From the NCBI RefSeq assembly GCF_027595985.1, contig NC_073312.1, positions 10,149,426 through 10,213,425 of the forward strand: DNA of 64,000 nt. Direction: 5' to 3'. The translations under genes and the position numbers were made by a program. Of the stretch, positions 12,318 through 23,011 are shown one piece after another. Each line of letters starts with the position of its first letter. Position 1 is the first letter of the stretch. A model generated the notes under the pieces. It had not been told where the DNA came from and ran no database searches. It saw nothing but the letters and a program-made list of their open reading frames with translations. This stretch comes from Sorex araneus (lineage: Eukaryota; Chordata; Mammalia; Eulipotyphla; Soricidae).

Positions 12318-12470
12318 GCGTTTGCATTTTTTTGTGTAAGTCACTGTAAATTACAAAGTTAATCGCGATTGAATTTCAGAAATTCAATGTTTCAACACCA
12401 ATCCCTTCACCAGTGTTCATTTTCCTCCACCTAAGTCCCCCCCCATTTCCACCAGGGGGTGGTGGGGGGA
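12318..12470 (-). mobile_element. old L1-type 3' end
   Basis: Reverse complement of the terminal part of the repeat at 9895-10320 (shared aacaccaatcccttcaccag block). Confidence 0.6.
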
Positions 12471-12619
12471 GGGGGTCCCTCTGTGCCTTCTGAGATGAAG
12501 GGGGAGATTGGGGGAGTCCCTCATCTTCTCCGTGGAGAGGCACTTTTTAAATAACTTTTAAAATAACTAAATAAATCATCTTTTAAATAAGATTAACACT
12601 GTTCCCCCCCATGTCTTCT

Positions 12620-12805
12620 TTTTAAATTTAATTTAATTTTTTGCTTTTTGGGTCACACCTGGCGATACACAGGGGTTATTCCTGGCTTTGCACTAAGGAA
12701 TTACTCCTGGCGGTGCTCAGGGGACCATATGGGATGCTGGGAATTGAACCCGGGTTGGGTGAGTGCAAGGCAAACGCCCTCCCCGCTGTGCTATCTCTCC
12801 AGCCC
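12620..12805 (-). mobile_element. family A SINE
   Basis: Complete: gctttttgggtcacacct to gctatctctccagccct. The short repeat tgtcttct on both sides may be the target-site duplication. Confidence 0.92.
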
Positions 12806-12846
12806 TCCCCTCCTCCCCCCACCAACGTGTCTTCTAAACCAAGTCT

Positions 12847-13023
12847 TTTTTTCTTTTTTCTTTTTAGGTCACACCCGGCGATGCACAGGGGTTACTCCTG
12901 CTCAGGTACTCAGGAATTACTCCTGGCAGTGCTCGGGGGATGATATGGGATGCTGGGAATCGAACCTGGGTCAGCCGCGTGCAAAGCAAACGCCCTACCC
13001 GCTGTGCTATCGCTCCAGCTCCC
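12847..13023 (-). mobile_element. family A SINE with target-site duplication
   Basis: Complete copy in tandem with the previous one. The direct repeat aaaccaagtctt occurs just left (about 12837) and just right (about 13025). Confidence 0.92.
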
Positions 13024-13695
13024 AAAACCAAGTCTTAAGACCCCCGGACTTTACTCTTCTCCAGTTAAAAAAAAAAAAAAGGAGAAGCAGCTAACAGCTT
13101 CCCCACTGGACTGGGAGGCAGCTGGCCAGGATGACCCCCAGGGTCACTGGGACAAATGCCCCACCTGAGGAGGGACCACAGAAGACCCCCCACCCCAGGC
13201 AGGAATGTGGCTTCATTTCCCTGCAGGAACGGTGGGGTCACAGCTCTGCCACATACTGACATCAGAGGGGCTTCACAGCCGCTCCCTGAGGGCTGGCAGT
13301 GAGTGTGGGGGTGGGGTCTGGGCAGGAGAGCCTGAGAAATCCCCCAGCTGTTCCCTGGGCGGGGGGCGGGGGGCAGCCAGAGATGGCCAGTCCCAACTGC
13401 CCTCTCGGCCTGACTGTCCCTGAATGCCCTAGAACACCCGCCCCAGCAGCCCAGTCTAGCCAACTAGGGCTGGGTCCTGCGAGGGACTTGGAACACGAGC
13501 CCCCCGGGAGACACAGCACCCCTCCCCACCCACTAGACTCCGCCCCTTGGCGCCCCTTCCCCTACCCAGGCCTCTCCAGCGACTGGCCTCGTGGTGGGCA
13601 GAGTCTGAGCCCGAGGGCCCATCCTGTGCCCGAGCTTGCTCGCCCCTGGGCTGGCTGCAGTGCTGCGGGTGGGGTGTGGCCCGAAACGCTGCGTG
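13024..13695. other. intergenic, GC-rich, nothing recognised
   Basis: Begins with a 14-A run; the rest is unique GC-rich DNA with no splice-bounded reading frame. Confidence 0.4.
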
Positions 13696-13880
13696 TCCAG
13701 CCGTTCCCTGGGGTGCTCTCCCTGGGCGCTCTCCCTAGGGGTGTGTCTGTAAACACCCTCCCTGTAGTGCTCTCCCTAAGGTGCTCTCCTGGGTGCTCCC
13801 TCTGGGTGCCCTCCCTGGATGCTCATTTTGGGTTCTCTCCCTGGGGTGCTCTCCCTGGAGTGCTCTCCCTGGAGTACTCT
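13696..13880. repeat. minisatellite, ~14-17 bp unit (GGTGCTCTCCCTGG)
   Basis: About ten imperfect units of ggtgctctccctgg with variable lengths (cgctctccctagg, agtgctctccctgg). Units are directly adjacent, without the regular spacers of a CRISPR-type array. Confidence 0.8.
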
Positions 13881-14629
13881 TCGCTGCCTCTTATATGTGG
13901 CGGGGCGGGGTGGAAGGAGAAGCACCAGCACAAATATAAAAGAACTGGATGACTGGGAGAGGCCTGGGGAGGAGCTTTAAACGGGAAGGAGAAAGCGCAG
14001 GCAGTGGGGGGGGGGTGAGGTAGCCCGGGGCACCCCCAGCAGAGATGTGGGCTGCACCCAAGGCCCCTCCCTAGAAGGGGGAGAGGCTTCCGGGCGGGGA
14101 GAGCAGTCAGGGCTGCCCACCGGAATCTGGGGCTTTCCAAGCTCTCCTGCCCGGGCAGTGCCCCACCGCTCTCGGGAAGCCCCTCGGAGGTCAGCCTGCA
14201 GCAGGGCTGTGACCCCGCTGCTCCCGAGGGTAGGGGCGGGGGGGTGCAGTCGAACTACGGAAGGGACAGAGAGGAACATGTTCTAGGAACCCGGACACAT
14301 GGATCAGGGGCCCTTCCCGTCACTTCCTCTGGCTCCTGAGGAGCTTCCGGCAGAAACTGAACACGAGGGTCAGTTCCACCCGCCCGGAAGGAAAGGGGAC
14401 CCTCTCCCAGTGTGAGGGAGGAGAAGGGCGCCTCTCCGGAGCCAGGGTCCGGGAAGCAGAGAGCACTGGGTGGAGGCTTCTGGACAAGCCCCTCCTCCTC
14501 CCCCTCCCCTGCACATCCCTCTGGGCCCGAAGCTCCAGGACCCTGGGGGGCTGCGGAAGATCTCGGAAGATCTCGGTGTCACTGTGGGGGGACAAAGGGT
14601 GAGAACAAAGACTTTTTGTTTTTCTTCTC
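13881..14629. other. intergenic, nothing recognised
   Basis: GC-rich unique sequence with short G-runs near 14005 and 14237. Confidence 0.4.
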
Positions 14630-14814
14630 TTTCTTCCTTCTTTTATTTTGGCTTTTTGGGTCACCCCTGGTGATGCTCGGGGGCTACTCAGAGCTCTGCC
14701 CTCAGGAGTTACTCCTGGCAGTGCTCCGGGACCATATATAGGATGCTGGGGATCAGACCCAGGTGGGCCACATGCCAGGCAAACGCCCTCCCCGCTGCCC
14801 TACCGCTCCAGCCG
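14630..14814 (-). mobile_element. family A SINE, moderately diverged
   Basis: ggctttttgggtcacccc to gccctaccgctccagcc. Confidence 0.85.
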
Positions 14815-14932
14815 CGTGAGCTGAGGTTTCCGTTTCACGGCGAGAACAAAGCCACTTTCTCCTGGGGCTCCAGGCCGGTGCTCCAGCCCTCCCCACGCTC
14901 TCCCCAGCACCCCTGCCTGCCTTCGCCCCTCA

Positions 14933-14938
14933 TTTATT
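14933..14938 (-). promoter_or_regulatory. KCNK18: possible KCNK18 polyadenylation signal (AATAAA)
   Basis: The first AATAAA on the minus strand that I see downstream of the KCNK18 stop, about 610 bp away and beyond a SINE. A weaker, nearer signal could be used instead. Confidence 0.3.
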
Positions 14939-15242
14939 CATTTTTAGCTTTTAATGAGAGTTTAGGGTTATACGTGTTCAAGTATTTGCTATTGATGTAC
15001 AAAGTAACTGCCCGCCCCGGCTCCCCAACCAATGACCCTCCCTCCCCTCCCCACCATGTCCACCCAGATCCAGCTTCCCTCCCCTCCCACCTCACCCCAC
15101 TACTTGTTGGCTGACGGATATGATTTTCGTGCAGACTGTTAACCCCCCCTTAACCTGATGCTCTCAGGTCTGTATTCTGGAATCCGAGGCGTAGGATCAA
15201 TTGATATTGTGCCCCCCTTTGACTGGTGCCTTTTCTTTGGTG

Positions 15243-15398
15243 GTGGGGAGTTGTTTTTGTTTGGGGGGCTGTGCTTAAGACTTACTCCTGGCTCTGAGTT
15301 GGGGGATCCCTCCTAGAAGGGCTCAATGGTGGGGGGGACCCTGTGGAAAGCCAGAGGTGGAAACCAGGTAGGCTGCATGGAGGTGAGCATCTTCCCGG
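15243..15398 (-). mobile_element. very diverged family A SINE
   Basis: Degenerate remains (gttttgtttggggggctgtg, cttactcctggctctga, ggaccctgtggaaagcc). It would lie in the KCNK18 3' UTR. Confidence 0.45.
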
Positions 15399-15435
15399 CT
15401 TCTCTCTCTCTTCTCTCTCTCTTCTCTCTCTCTTT

Positions 15436-15528
<93 letters not shown>
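15399..15528. repeat. (CT)n microsatellite in the KCNK18 3' UTR
   Basis: About 60 CT units with a few TT interruptions at the left. It ends 18 bp before the KCNK18 stop codon, so the mRNA carries a (GA)n purine tract straight after the coding region. Confidence 0.95.
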
Positions 15529-15531
<3 letters not shown>

Positions 15532-15546
15532 CCCAGCCCCAGGCCT

Positions 15547-16346
15547 TCATCTTTTGACAACGGTGGGTAGGACCTTGGCGAAGAAGAGCATGGAGAGCTT
15601 GTAGATGTGGAGCAGCCGGGCCTGCAGCAGCTTGAAGGCGATGCAGACGATCTCCATGCCGACGATGATGTAGATGGAGAAGAACATGAAGAAGTGGGGG
15701 TGCTGCAGGGCGATGTCCCCGAAGCCGATGGTGGTCAGCGTGACGAAGCAGAAGTAGAAGGCGTCCTGGAAGTCCAGCTCCTCCTCCCAGATGGGCAGCA
15801 GGGCGGCGGCGCAGGAGATGTAGGCGAACACCACCAGCACGATGACGGCCAGCGGCACGTCCAGCCGCTCCACCTGCCGGCCCACGTCGTCCAGGTTGCT
15901 GAGGACGGACTGCGAGAGCGGCCCCGACGCCAGCTGGGGACACGAGGAGCTCCTCTCCACGGCCCGCGCGGGCAGCGGCAGCGCGCTCTGCTGTTCCCGT
16001 ACCAGGAGCCGCTCGAACAGCTCCAGGTTGCGGCTGGGCGCCCGGGGGTCCGGGCCGGCTCGGGAGCTCGAGGGCTCTTGGTCGTGGACGAGGATCCTGG
16101 GGAGCGCGGCCTCCTGGGGCTCCGTCTCCTGGAGCCCGTTCTGGCCCAGCAGGCGGGAGCGCCACCGGGCCGGGCCCGGGAGGTGGGTGGCCAGCTGGCG
16201 GAAGTGGTGGTAAGCCCTGGACAGGATGGTGGCCAGGAGGTCGCCGGTGTCCGTGAGCACCAGGAACATGAGCGGGATGCCGAAGAGAGCGTAGAACATG
16301 CACAGGTACTTGCCGAGCCGCGTGACCGGGTACAGGTGGCCGTAAC
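15547..16346 (-). CDS. KCNK18: KCNK18 exon 3 (second half of the channel, stop codon)
   Basis: Encodes residues 120-385, from the second half of the first selectivity filter (GYG) through TM2, the regulatory loop, TM3, pore 2 and TM4 to the C-terminus VVKR. The acceptor on the minus strand is cctcccag before 16346 and the stop is TGA (15549-15547). The exon is unusually GC- and CpG-rich, so it forms an intragenic CpG island at 15590-16350. Confidence 0.96.
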
Positions 16347-19300
16347 CTGGGAGGCGAGAGGGAGCCGCCGGGAGGGTGGTCAGCCCATCTGCATGGCAGC
16401 CCCCCCCCCCCCAACAATCTGAAAGAGACTTTCCGCCATTCTCCCTCCTCGCCATGACCTCTGACACCAGGCACTTGACCACTTTCAGCAGGAAGCCTGT
16501 ACCCACTTGCCTGGCATTAGGCTGGCTCTGTGGCAGGGAGGGGACACCGGGAGTGCAAAGTGGGAAAACCTAGTGTTCCTTTAGGATGGGACTGTTGGGG
16601 TACAAGGATAACTTTCTCACCCATCTGGGTTCTGCTGAGGTGAGATAAAGAAACTAACGTCAGGGGCCAGAGAGATAGTACAGTGGGTAGGACGTCTGCT
16701 TTGCACGTGGCCAATCCACGTTCCATCCCAGGCAATCCATCCTACCTACTGCAGGAGGAAGAAGAGGAGGAGGAGGAGGAGGAGGAGGAAGAGGAGGAGG
16801 AGGAGGAGGAGGAGGAGAAAGGAAAAGGGAGGAGGCAGGGCAGGGCGAGGGGCAAGTCCCAGAGGAGGGGGAACAGCCTGTCCACAGAGTCCCAGCCCAG
16901 CCATGTCGGCCGTTTCTGGTTCCAGCTCCTCAGGCACCCTCAGCTCCAGCCACCCCTGAGGTGTCAGCCCTGTCCCCGGGGCCGCAGAGAGGAGCCACTC
17001 ACTCTCTGGAGAGTGCATCAGCCCCCCAGAAATCATGCACCCCTGGGAGGGTCAGGAGGGTCATCCGACTGACCAGCCTCTAGGACAGTCTCAGGAGTAA
17101 ATTCATTGAGGTTTAGTTTTTGCCTTGGGTCCAGACCCACCTGTGCTCAGGGCTCACACGTGGCAGTGCTCAGGGGACTACATGTGGTGCAGTGGATTGA
17201 TCCTGGGGTCTTATGTGTGCATGGCCAGCACCGTGTACATCTCTCCAGCCCTCAGCTTAAAGACTGCTTTTCTAGACAACAGTATCTTGAAGTGTCACCA
17301 TCCCCTTCAGCACCAAACCTGGATGCTGGAAACGACCACCACCACGACGACGATGACCCCCACTAGCCCCGGACTGGCCTCTATTACCCCAGTCTCGGAC
17401 TGGAGTGTCAGGGACCATCCTGGGTCATGCAGCCCACAGCTGACAAAGGGCAATTGATGCGTCTCCCCGCCAGTGCCCCTACTGTGTGCTCCTTGATAAA
17501 GGCGGGCTCTGTGTGTGTGTGTGTGGGGGGGTTACACGTGATCTCTGTGGCTGTCTCTGTCAAGGGGGGTGGGGGGTAGGTGTGGACTCTCCAGAAGGCA
17601 GCTGTGATCCAGAAAATGCAAGGAAGTGAGTCTCGGAGAAGACACAGCGGCTCCAGAGGGAATGCCTGGACTAAGTGAATTACCGACGGCCGCTAAGCCT
17701 AATGCAAGAGCCCATTCTTCCTTCTAATGCGCTCCGGTTCCACTTAGCCAGAGGGCAGAGAAGCCCGCCCACCCCGGGCTCCTCCGAGGGGCCGGCCCAG
17801 CGGGAGGACCAGTTCGACCGTCCGCACACCTTTCAGGGGAGTCTCTTGCTCAGCTGCAAGGCCAGGTGTGTCTCAGGTGACTGGGAGATGCAGGCCAGGA
17901 AGTGGGGGTTCCTAGCAGAAGCTCTGAACCCCGTTATTGATTTTACAGGCAGCAGAGAAGCTTTCCCCGGCCTCCTCTTCCGGCTGTAATTACTGGGCGG
18001 CCCGAGGTCGTCATTGATCCGGGCTGTGAGTAGTAGGCTGGCTTTCCTGAAACTTAGACCGAGCTAATGCATTCCCATTAGGCAGGTGCTTCCCAGCCTG
18101 GGTTCCCGTCTGAATCACCTGGACAGTTCTGAGAGACAAGGCGGGGGCCCAGCCGGAAGAGCTGCAGGTGGACTGGTTGGGGCTGTGGTTCAGGCTGGGC
18201 ATGGCAGCTGGTAAGAAACACCTGGTGGTAGCCAAGTGCCTGCTTGTGTCAGACCATGACCAGGGACAGTCATTGACCTTTCACCCTCCGAGGGACGTTT
18301 GCCAACATCTGGAGACACTTCCGCTGTTGCAGTGAGCGGAGAGGAGAGAAGTGCATCTGGCTTCTGGTAGTAGAAGCCAGCATGGATACAAAACATCCTA
18401 AGTGCTCAGAGCAGCCCCCTCGAACCCTGATTCCCACCTTAGTCCAAGGTGTCAGTAGTAGAGACCATCTCCCCTGAAAGTTTTTTTGGGGAAAGTGAGC
18501 AAAGCCCCAGGCTCTCACCCCCTCGCCTCGGCACCCGTGTCCTCCTTGTTCCTGTAAACGGCCCCTTGAGCTGGGGACCCCCTCGCAAAGGCTGTGTGCG
18601 TCCCGCCTCTGCCTCACTGGTGCCATCTAATGGGATGCGCCCCCTAGAGGCTGTCATGTATTTAAGATGATGCAGAGGGAGCACATTGGGGGCCCTGCCT
18701 GGCCTTGGCAGGGTGGCACAGCTGTTCCCTGTACTCTGCCCTTCTGCTGGATTCAGCCTGCCAAGGGCACTCAGATGAATGAGATCAGTTCTGAAAGAGA
18801 CCTCCAGGGGGCGCCCTGGGGCACGAGCCCAGGAACAGCAGATTTGCAGGGACCGTGGTTGCAACGGCCCAGAACTTTCCTTCTTCCCTTGCAATGAGTG
18901 TCCTGAGTTCCCGCCGTGCCACTGCTTCCCTTCCCAATTTGGGGGTCGATTTGAGGGGAAAGCAGCCCCTTTGCCAGGGTCTTCTAGGAGAGCGCGCTGC
19001 TGGCGGCCAGGTCAGCCCTTACTCAGGCGCAGGGTGATTCTGCCCAGGTGGGAGTGGGCTGTGGGGGTGGGTGGCCTGGTGACCTGCTGAGCACAATGGG
19101 CAGACCCTGGAGCTGCTTGCCTCGCTGAGCTGCCCAGCAGCTGGTCCTTGCACTGACCTCGCCTCCCTGGGGCTCTTTCTGGCAGGTGTGTCTCAGCCCT
19201 TTCTGGGGGGGGGGTCCCGATTGTACGAGCAGATCAAGCCCTGACTGTGGAACTCAGCTGAGTCACTCCAGCCCCGACACCTGGGAGGAGCCAGGGGTCA

Positions 19301-20194
19301 GTGAGGCGGGCTCGGAAGATACCCTCACTGGCCACTGGAAGCTGCTGACAAGGAGGGGCTCCGTGACCCTCATGGCCACCTCCCGACAGGTCTCGCGGGA
19401 ACCCCGGCACTGAGCTGGCTGTCACATGGAGAACTGGCGGCCGGTTTCAGCGCCCAGAGGGCAGGGCTGGGCAGTGAGGCTGCTGTCGGGGACACGGGCA
19501 TTAGTGACGCCCGCCTGGCACAGACGCCATCTCATACGGGGAGCCTGGAGCCTGTGCTCCCGGCTTCTGTCCTGCTAGCCAGCCTGTGCATCGGGCAGGC
19601 AGGTTGCATTTGGGGGGACGGTGCGCCCAAGCAGTGCTGGGGGCCCCAGGGGCTACTCCTGGCAGTAGTCAGCCAGATGCTTCAGTGCTCCAGCCTGGTG
19701 GTGCTGGGGGACACCAGAGCCTCACCTGGCCAGGCTGGGGGTCAGGCAAGCAGTGCCAGGGATCGAACTTGGCCTCTGCTTGTACCCTTGACCTGAGCTC
19801 TCTCCACAGCACCTCAAAATCCCAGACCCAACCAGGGGCAGGAAAAGGCTCTCAGGGGTCTCCTGCGTAGGAATGCACCCCCTGAATGAAGGACCCTTTT
19901 TCCTAAGGCACGGCTGCCTCCTCACTGGGGTCCTCTACCAACCGTCCAGCGGGGAGCCCCTTGCTCTTGCACCCGGTGAGGCCAGCATCGGCGCTCAGGG
20001 GCCGCAGCCCACTAGCCCCCCCACATCTCGCTCCGCCCGTGGACTTACCTACGGTGCTGAACACAGTGCAGCAGAAAAACAGCGAGCTCAGGAAGGACCA
20101 GTCGCCCGCCTGGCTGAACCAGCGCGGCTTCACCCTCTTCAACAGATTCCCGAGATCCTGCTTCCAGCCATCCTTGCCCTCGACTGCACACGGG

Positions 20195-20272
<78 letters not shown>

Positions 20273-20315
20273 GACAGAGAGACAGAGACAGAGACAGAGA
20301 GAGACAGAGAGAGAG

Positions 20316-20355
<40 letters not shown>

Positions 20356-20380
20356 GACAGAGAGAGAGACAGACAGAGAC

Positions 20381-20421
<41 letters not shown>

Positions 20422-22230
20422 GGCTCAGCCCCGCCCCCCAGCAAGACTTCCGGGCTGGGCCCTCTCAGTAGCTCCGGGAGCCCCGCTCCGCCACGGCTCT
20501 GCATTTCAGGTGCTGCTCTGGCACCCCGGAGCTGGGAGAGTCCTAACGTCCTGAGAGAAGAGCCCCCTGGCCCAGCCATGGGTTGGCACTGCAGCCTGGG
20601 GCCTTCCTGAGTCTGCCTTGCTCCACCGTGCATCCCGGCTGGCAGGGGCAGGCTCCCTTCCGCTCTGACTCTCTCCCCTCTCAGGAACAGTTTTTGAGCG
20701 CTGCATGGCTGCAAACGGAACCCGCTCCTCGGGGCCTTTCGTCTGCCTGCGAGCCTGCTGGGATCTGTGGGCACTGGCTGTCCAGGCCCAGCACCCACAG
20801 GGCAGAATTAGGGTTTCCGGGTGCAGGGGTCCCTAAACGGTCCTGCTGGACTGGGCGGTCAGTGGGCTTGGGAACCCCGGTAGCCACCCACCGGTCAGTT
20901 CCAAGAGAAGGAAGTCCCTTCCGTTCTGAATGCACTCCCACGGGAGTCGCCCCCACCCAGCTCTGCCCCAGAACACTTCCGGGAGCTGTGGACAAGAAGC
21001 GTCTTTCTGGGCCTCGCTCGGGGAAGGAGTGTGACCCAGTGTGACGGTGACTCTGGCTGGGCGGGAATGCAGGCTCTGGGTCTCCGCTATGGCCTGGGAA
21101 AGTTTCTTCTCTCCCCTGGGCCACAGCTGTGTCAGAGAGGAACGGTTTATCCAATTCTCCAGCAGTGGGCAAAGCTTACAGGGTCGGGGGTGCTCAGCCA
21201 AGAGGCTGTGTCTCCAGCACACCGTGGGGGGGGGGGCGGGAACTCCCCTCCAGCCTGTCCTTTTTTTTTTTTTTTCTTTTTTTTGCTTTTTGGGTCACAC
21301 CTGGCTCTGCACAGGGGTTACTCTTGGCTCTGCACTCAGGAATCATCCCTAGCAGTGCTCAGGGGACCATATGGGATGTTGGGAATCGAACCCGGGTCGG
21401 CCGCGTGCAAGGCAAATGCCCTCCCCGCTGTGCTATCACTCCAGCCCCTCCAGCCTGTCTTAAGTATAAGGTTCCGGGGAGCCCGAGAGATAGGACAGTG
21501 GGGAGGACACATGTCTTGTGCATAGGTTCAACCCACGGCGCCCTGGAGGCTCCCCTGTGCCTGCCCGGATGACTGATCCCCTGGGTGCAGAGCCCAGAGT
21601 AAGCCCTGAGCACCACTGGATGTGGTCCAAAAACAAAAACAAAAACAAAACCTTTTCCCCACGTGGAGGATCCTCAGCGGGTGTTTGAAGAGCCTGAGGA
21701 TGTGTGTCTCCAGCACTGAAGGTCCCCACTGCTGGACCAGGGTTGGAAAGGTCCGGACTCAGAGGTGGGCATGGTGGCTTGGCCACGGAGGCCTGGGGCC
21801 TGGATGCAGAGAGAGGAAGCCGGACCTTCCTCCAGGGAAGAGCCACCTTCCCCCCCACCCCAGAATCACTGCGGGGCCCCCTCAAGACACCGGCTCCCCC
21901 AGCCAGGTGGTGGGGGGGACAGAAGCTGAAGGCGGGAGGGCGCTGCGCCTACCCGGAGTCTCCCGGTCTTCCGTGCATTTGCTCCATTACTGACTCACTC
22001 TCGGAGCACAGCCCCACCAGCGCGGGCGGCAGCCCAGAGTAGAACTAAGTGGCCAAGGACGAGAGAAATGCAATAAGGACGTGGAAGACCAAGAGCCTTG
22101 CCGCCCTCCTGCCCATTATCTCATTGCGTCCAGCCTGTCCCCGTGTTCGGGCGTCTGACATCGGCCCCTTTTCCCTCCCCTGGATGGCTCTGCTTCAAAC
22201 ACACAGGGTGCTGGAAGAACAAGGTGGGTT

Positions 22231-22287
<57 letters not shown>

Positions 22288-23011
22288 TTCTCACAATACT
22301 CCCCTGCCCCCTGCAACCAGGAAGATGGAGGGAAACTGCCCATGACCCTGTTGGTGTTGGGTCGAGCTACTCACTGCCTTGGGTGGCCAAGCCCTGACGG
22401 GCTGTTCCTGGAACCCGGGCAGGGAATCGTGGGGACCAGCCTAGGGCAACACAGCCTCAGATCTGTCACCCGTCCACCTGGCCCTCCTCAAACCTCCCAA
22501 GGTCTGTCCTCCAGCGCGGGGGGGGGGGGGGGACAGGCAGGGTGGGGCTGGGAGCGGGCAGGGGTGGAGGGGGAAGTGGTCCCCACCCGCACCTGCTCGG
22601 CGCCCCTTGCCCTCTGGATGGTATTTCACAGCACCCCCCAGAAGCCCCTCTTCTCCCCATTTCACAGGAGTGGGGAAAGCCGAGCGTCGGGGTGGCCGGG
22701 GGAACGGAAAGCAGAAAGGCGGCGGCCCCCTCCGGCCAGCCCTCGACCCCCCACCCCGCCAGCCCCTGCCCCTCGGGGGAGAGCCGACCTGTTCCGTTGC
22801 ATCTCAGGAGGCCGCGGAGCTCCCCCAGGAAGTCCTCGAACTCGGGGTCCTCGGCCGCCAGGTCCCCGCCGCCCTCGATGAGCGAGAAGAGCAGCGCGCC
22901 CAGCAGCGCGTAGGTGACGAGCGAGCAGAGGAAGCAGAGGCGCGGCAGCAGCTTGGCCAGGGCGCGCGGGCAGCAGCGGCCCCCGGCGCGGGGCGGCCCC
23001 GCCGCCTCCAT
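15547..23011 (-). CDS. KCNK18: two-pore-domain potassium channel TRESK (joined exons 23011-22789, 20183-20049, 16346-15547)
   Basis: Splicing the three exons gives 1158 nt, 385 residues, against about 384 for human TRESK. The protein is a dimeric background K+ channel of sensory neurons, activated by calcineurin after Ca2+ signals. Visible features are TM1 (about 24-45), pore loop 1 with TVGYG (118-122), TM2 (about 131-152), a long cytosolic loop (about 160-280), TM3 (about 283-303), pore loop 2 with TIGFGD (325-330) and TM4 (about 338-358). The loop carries RSSSCP (251-256), equivalent to the 14-3-3 and calcineurin-regulated serine cluster, and PRILVH (202-207) where the PxIxIT-like docking site should be. 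One N-glycosylation sequon (N72-G-T) is present; the second, known from human, is absent. Both introns are phase 1 with GT-AG ends. Intact and probably functional. The neighbour SLC18A2 lies about 14 kb downstream on the same strand, as in human. Confidence 0.96.
16662..16745 (+). mobile_element. family A SINE, head only
   Basis: ggggccagagagatagtaca to about ccatcctacctactg. The body is lost and replaced by the GAG repeat that follows. Confidence 0.75.
16753..16816. repeat. (GAG)n microsatellite
   Basis: About 20 GAG/GAA triplets, within KCNK18 intron 2. Confidence 0.95.
17115..17252 (-). mobile_element. diverged family A SINE
   Basis: gtttttgccttgggtcca, cacgtggcagtgctcagg, ggactacatgtggtgcag, ending acatctctccagccctc. 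Confidence 0.75.
17253..19600. other. unique part of KCNK18 intron 2
   Basis: No strong repeat or exon is recognised. Positions 18637-18650 (minus strand) and 18801-18814 (plus strand) each match the CTCF core with one mismatch (CCTCTAGGGGGCGC and CCTCCAGGGGGCGC). Confidence 0.45.
19610..19805 (-). mobile_element. possible ancient family A SINE
   Basis: ggggctactcctggcagtag, gccagggatcgaacttggcc and ctctccaca are in the expected SINE order but heavily diverged, with an apparent insertion. Confidence 0.35.
20049..20183 (-). CDS. KCNK18: KCNK18 exon 2
   Basis: 135 bp encoding residues 75-120: the end of the extracellular cap, then [17 protein letters not shown], which is pore helix 1 leading into the selectivity filter. 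The acceptor on the minus strand is ccccccgtgtgcAG before 20183 and the donor is at 20049/20048; both flanking introns are phase 1. A CT-rich microsatellite lies directly upstream of the acceptor. Confidence 0.96.
20195..20421. repeat. (GA)n / (GACA)n compound microsatellite
   Basis: About 225 bp of GA, GACA and GAGACA units. On the KCNK18 sense strand it reads (TC)n/(TCTG)n and ends about 10 bp before the exon 2 acceptor AG. Confidence 0.95.
21260..21447 (-). mobile_element. family A SINE with target-site duplication
   Basis: Complete copy with a long T-run at the left. The 12-bp direct repeat ctccagcctgtc occurs at 21248-21259 and 21448-21459. Confidence 0.93.
21477..21651 (+). mobile_element. 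diverged family A SINE
   Basis: gagcccgagagataggacag, then gggtgcagagcccagagt, with an (AAAAAC)n tail. Confidence 0.8.
22236..22284. repeat. (CA)n microsatellite
   Basis: 24 uninterrupted CA units in KCNK18 intron 1. Confidence 0.95.

Larger units (their letters stand above)
16347..20048 (-). other. KCNK18: KCNK18 intron 2
   Basis: The donor on the minus strand is gtag|GTAAGT (20048) and the acceptor cctcccAG (16348-16347). It contains SINE remnants, a GAG repeat and unique DNA. Positions about 17650-18060 are AT-richer with ctgtaattactggg and ctaatgcattcccattag, and could be a conserved element. Confidence 0.9.
20184..22788 (-). other. KCNK18: KCNK18 intron 1
   Basis: The donor on the minus strand is aacag|GTCGGC (22788) and the acceptor gtgtgcAG (20185-20184). 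It contains a long GA/GACA microsatellite, two SINEs and a CA repeat. Positions 20430-21245 and 21652-22230 are GC-rich unique sequence with nothing recognised. Confidence 0.9.

Noticed and set aside
12641..12943. Recurring small frames such as [17 protein letters not shown] across the window
   Set aside because: They are the reverse-strand translation of the family A SINE; the repetition reflects SINE copies, not a gene family.
13696..13880. CRISPR-like array
   Set aside because: Units are contiguous, imperfect and variable with no spacers; this is a minisatellite in a mammalian genome.
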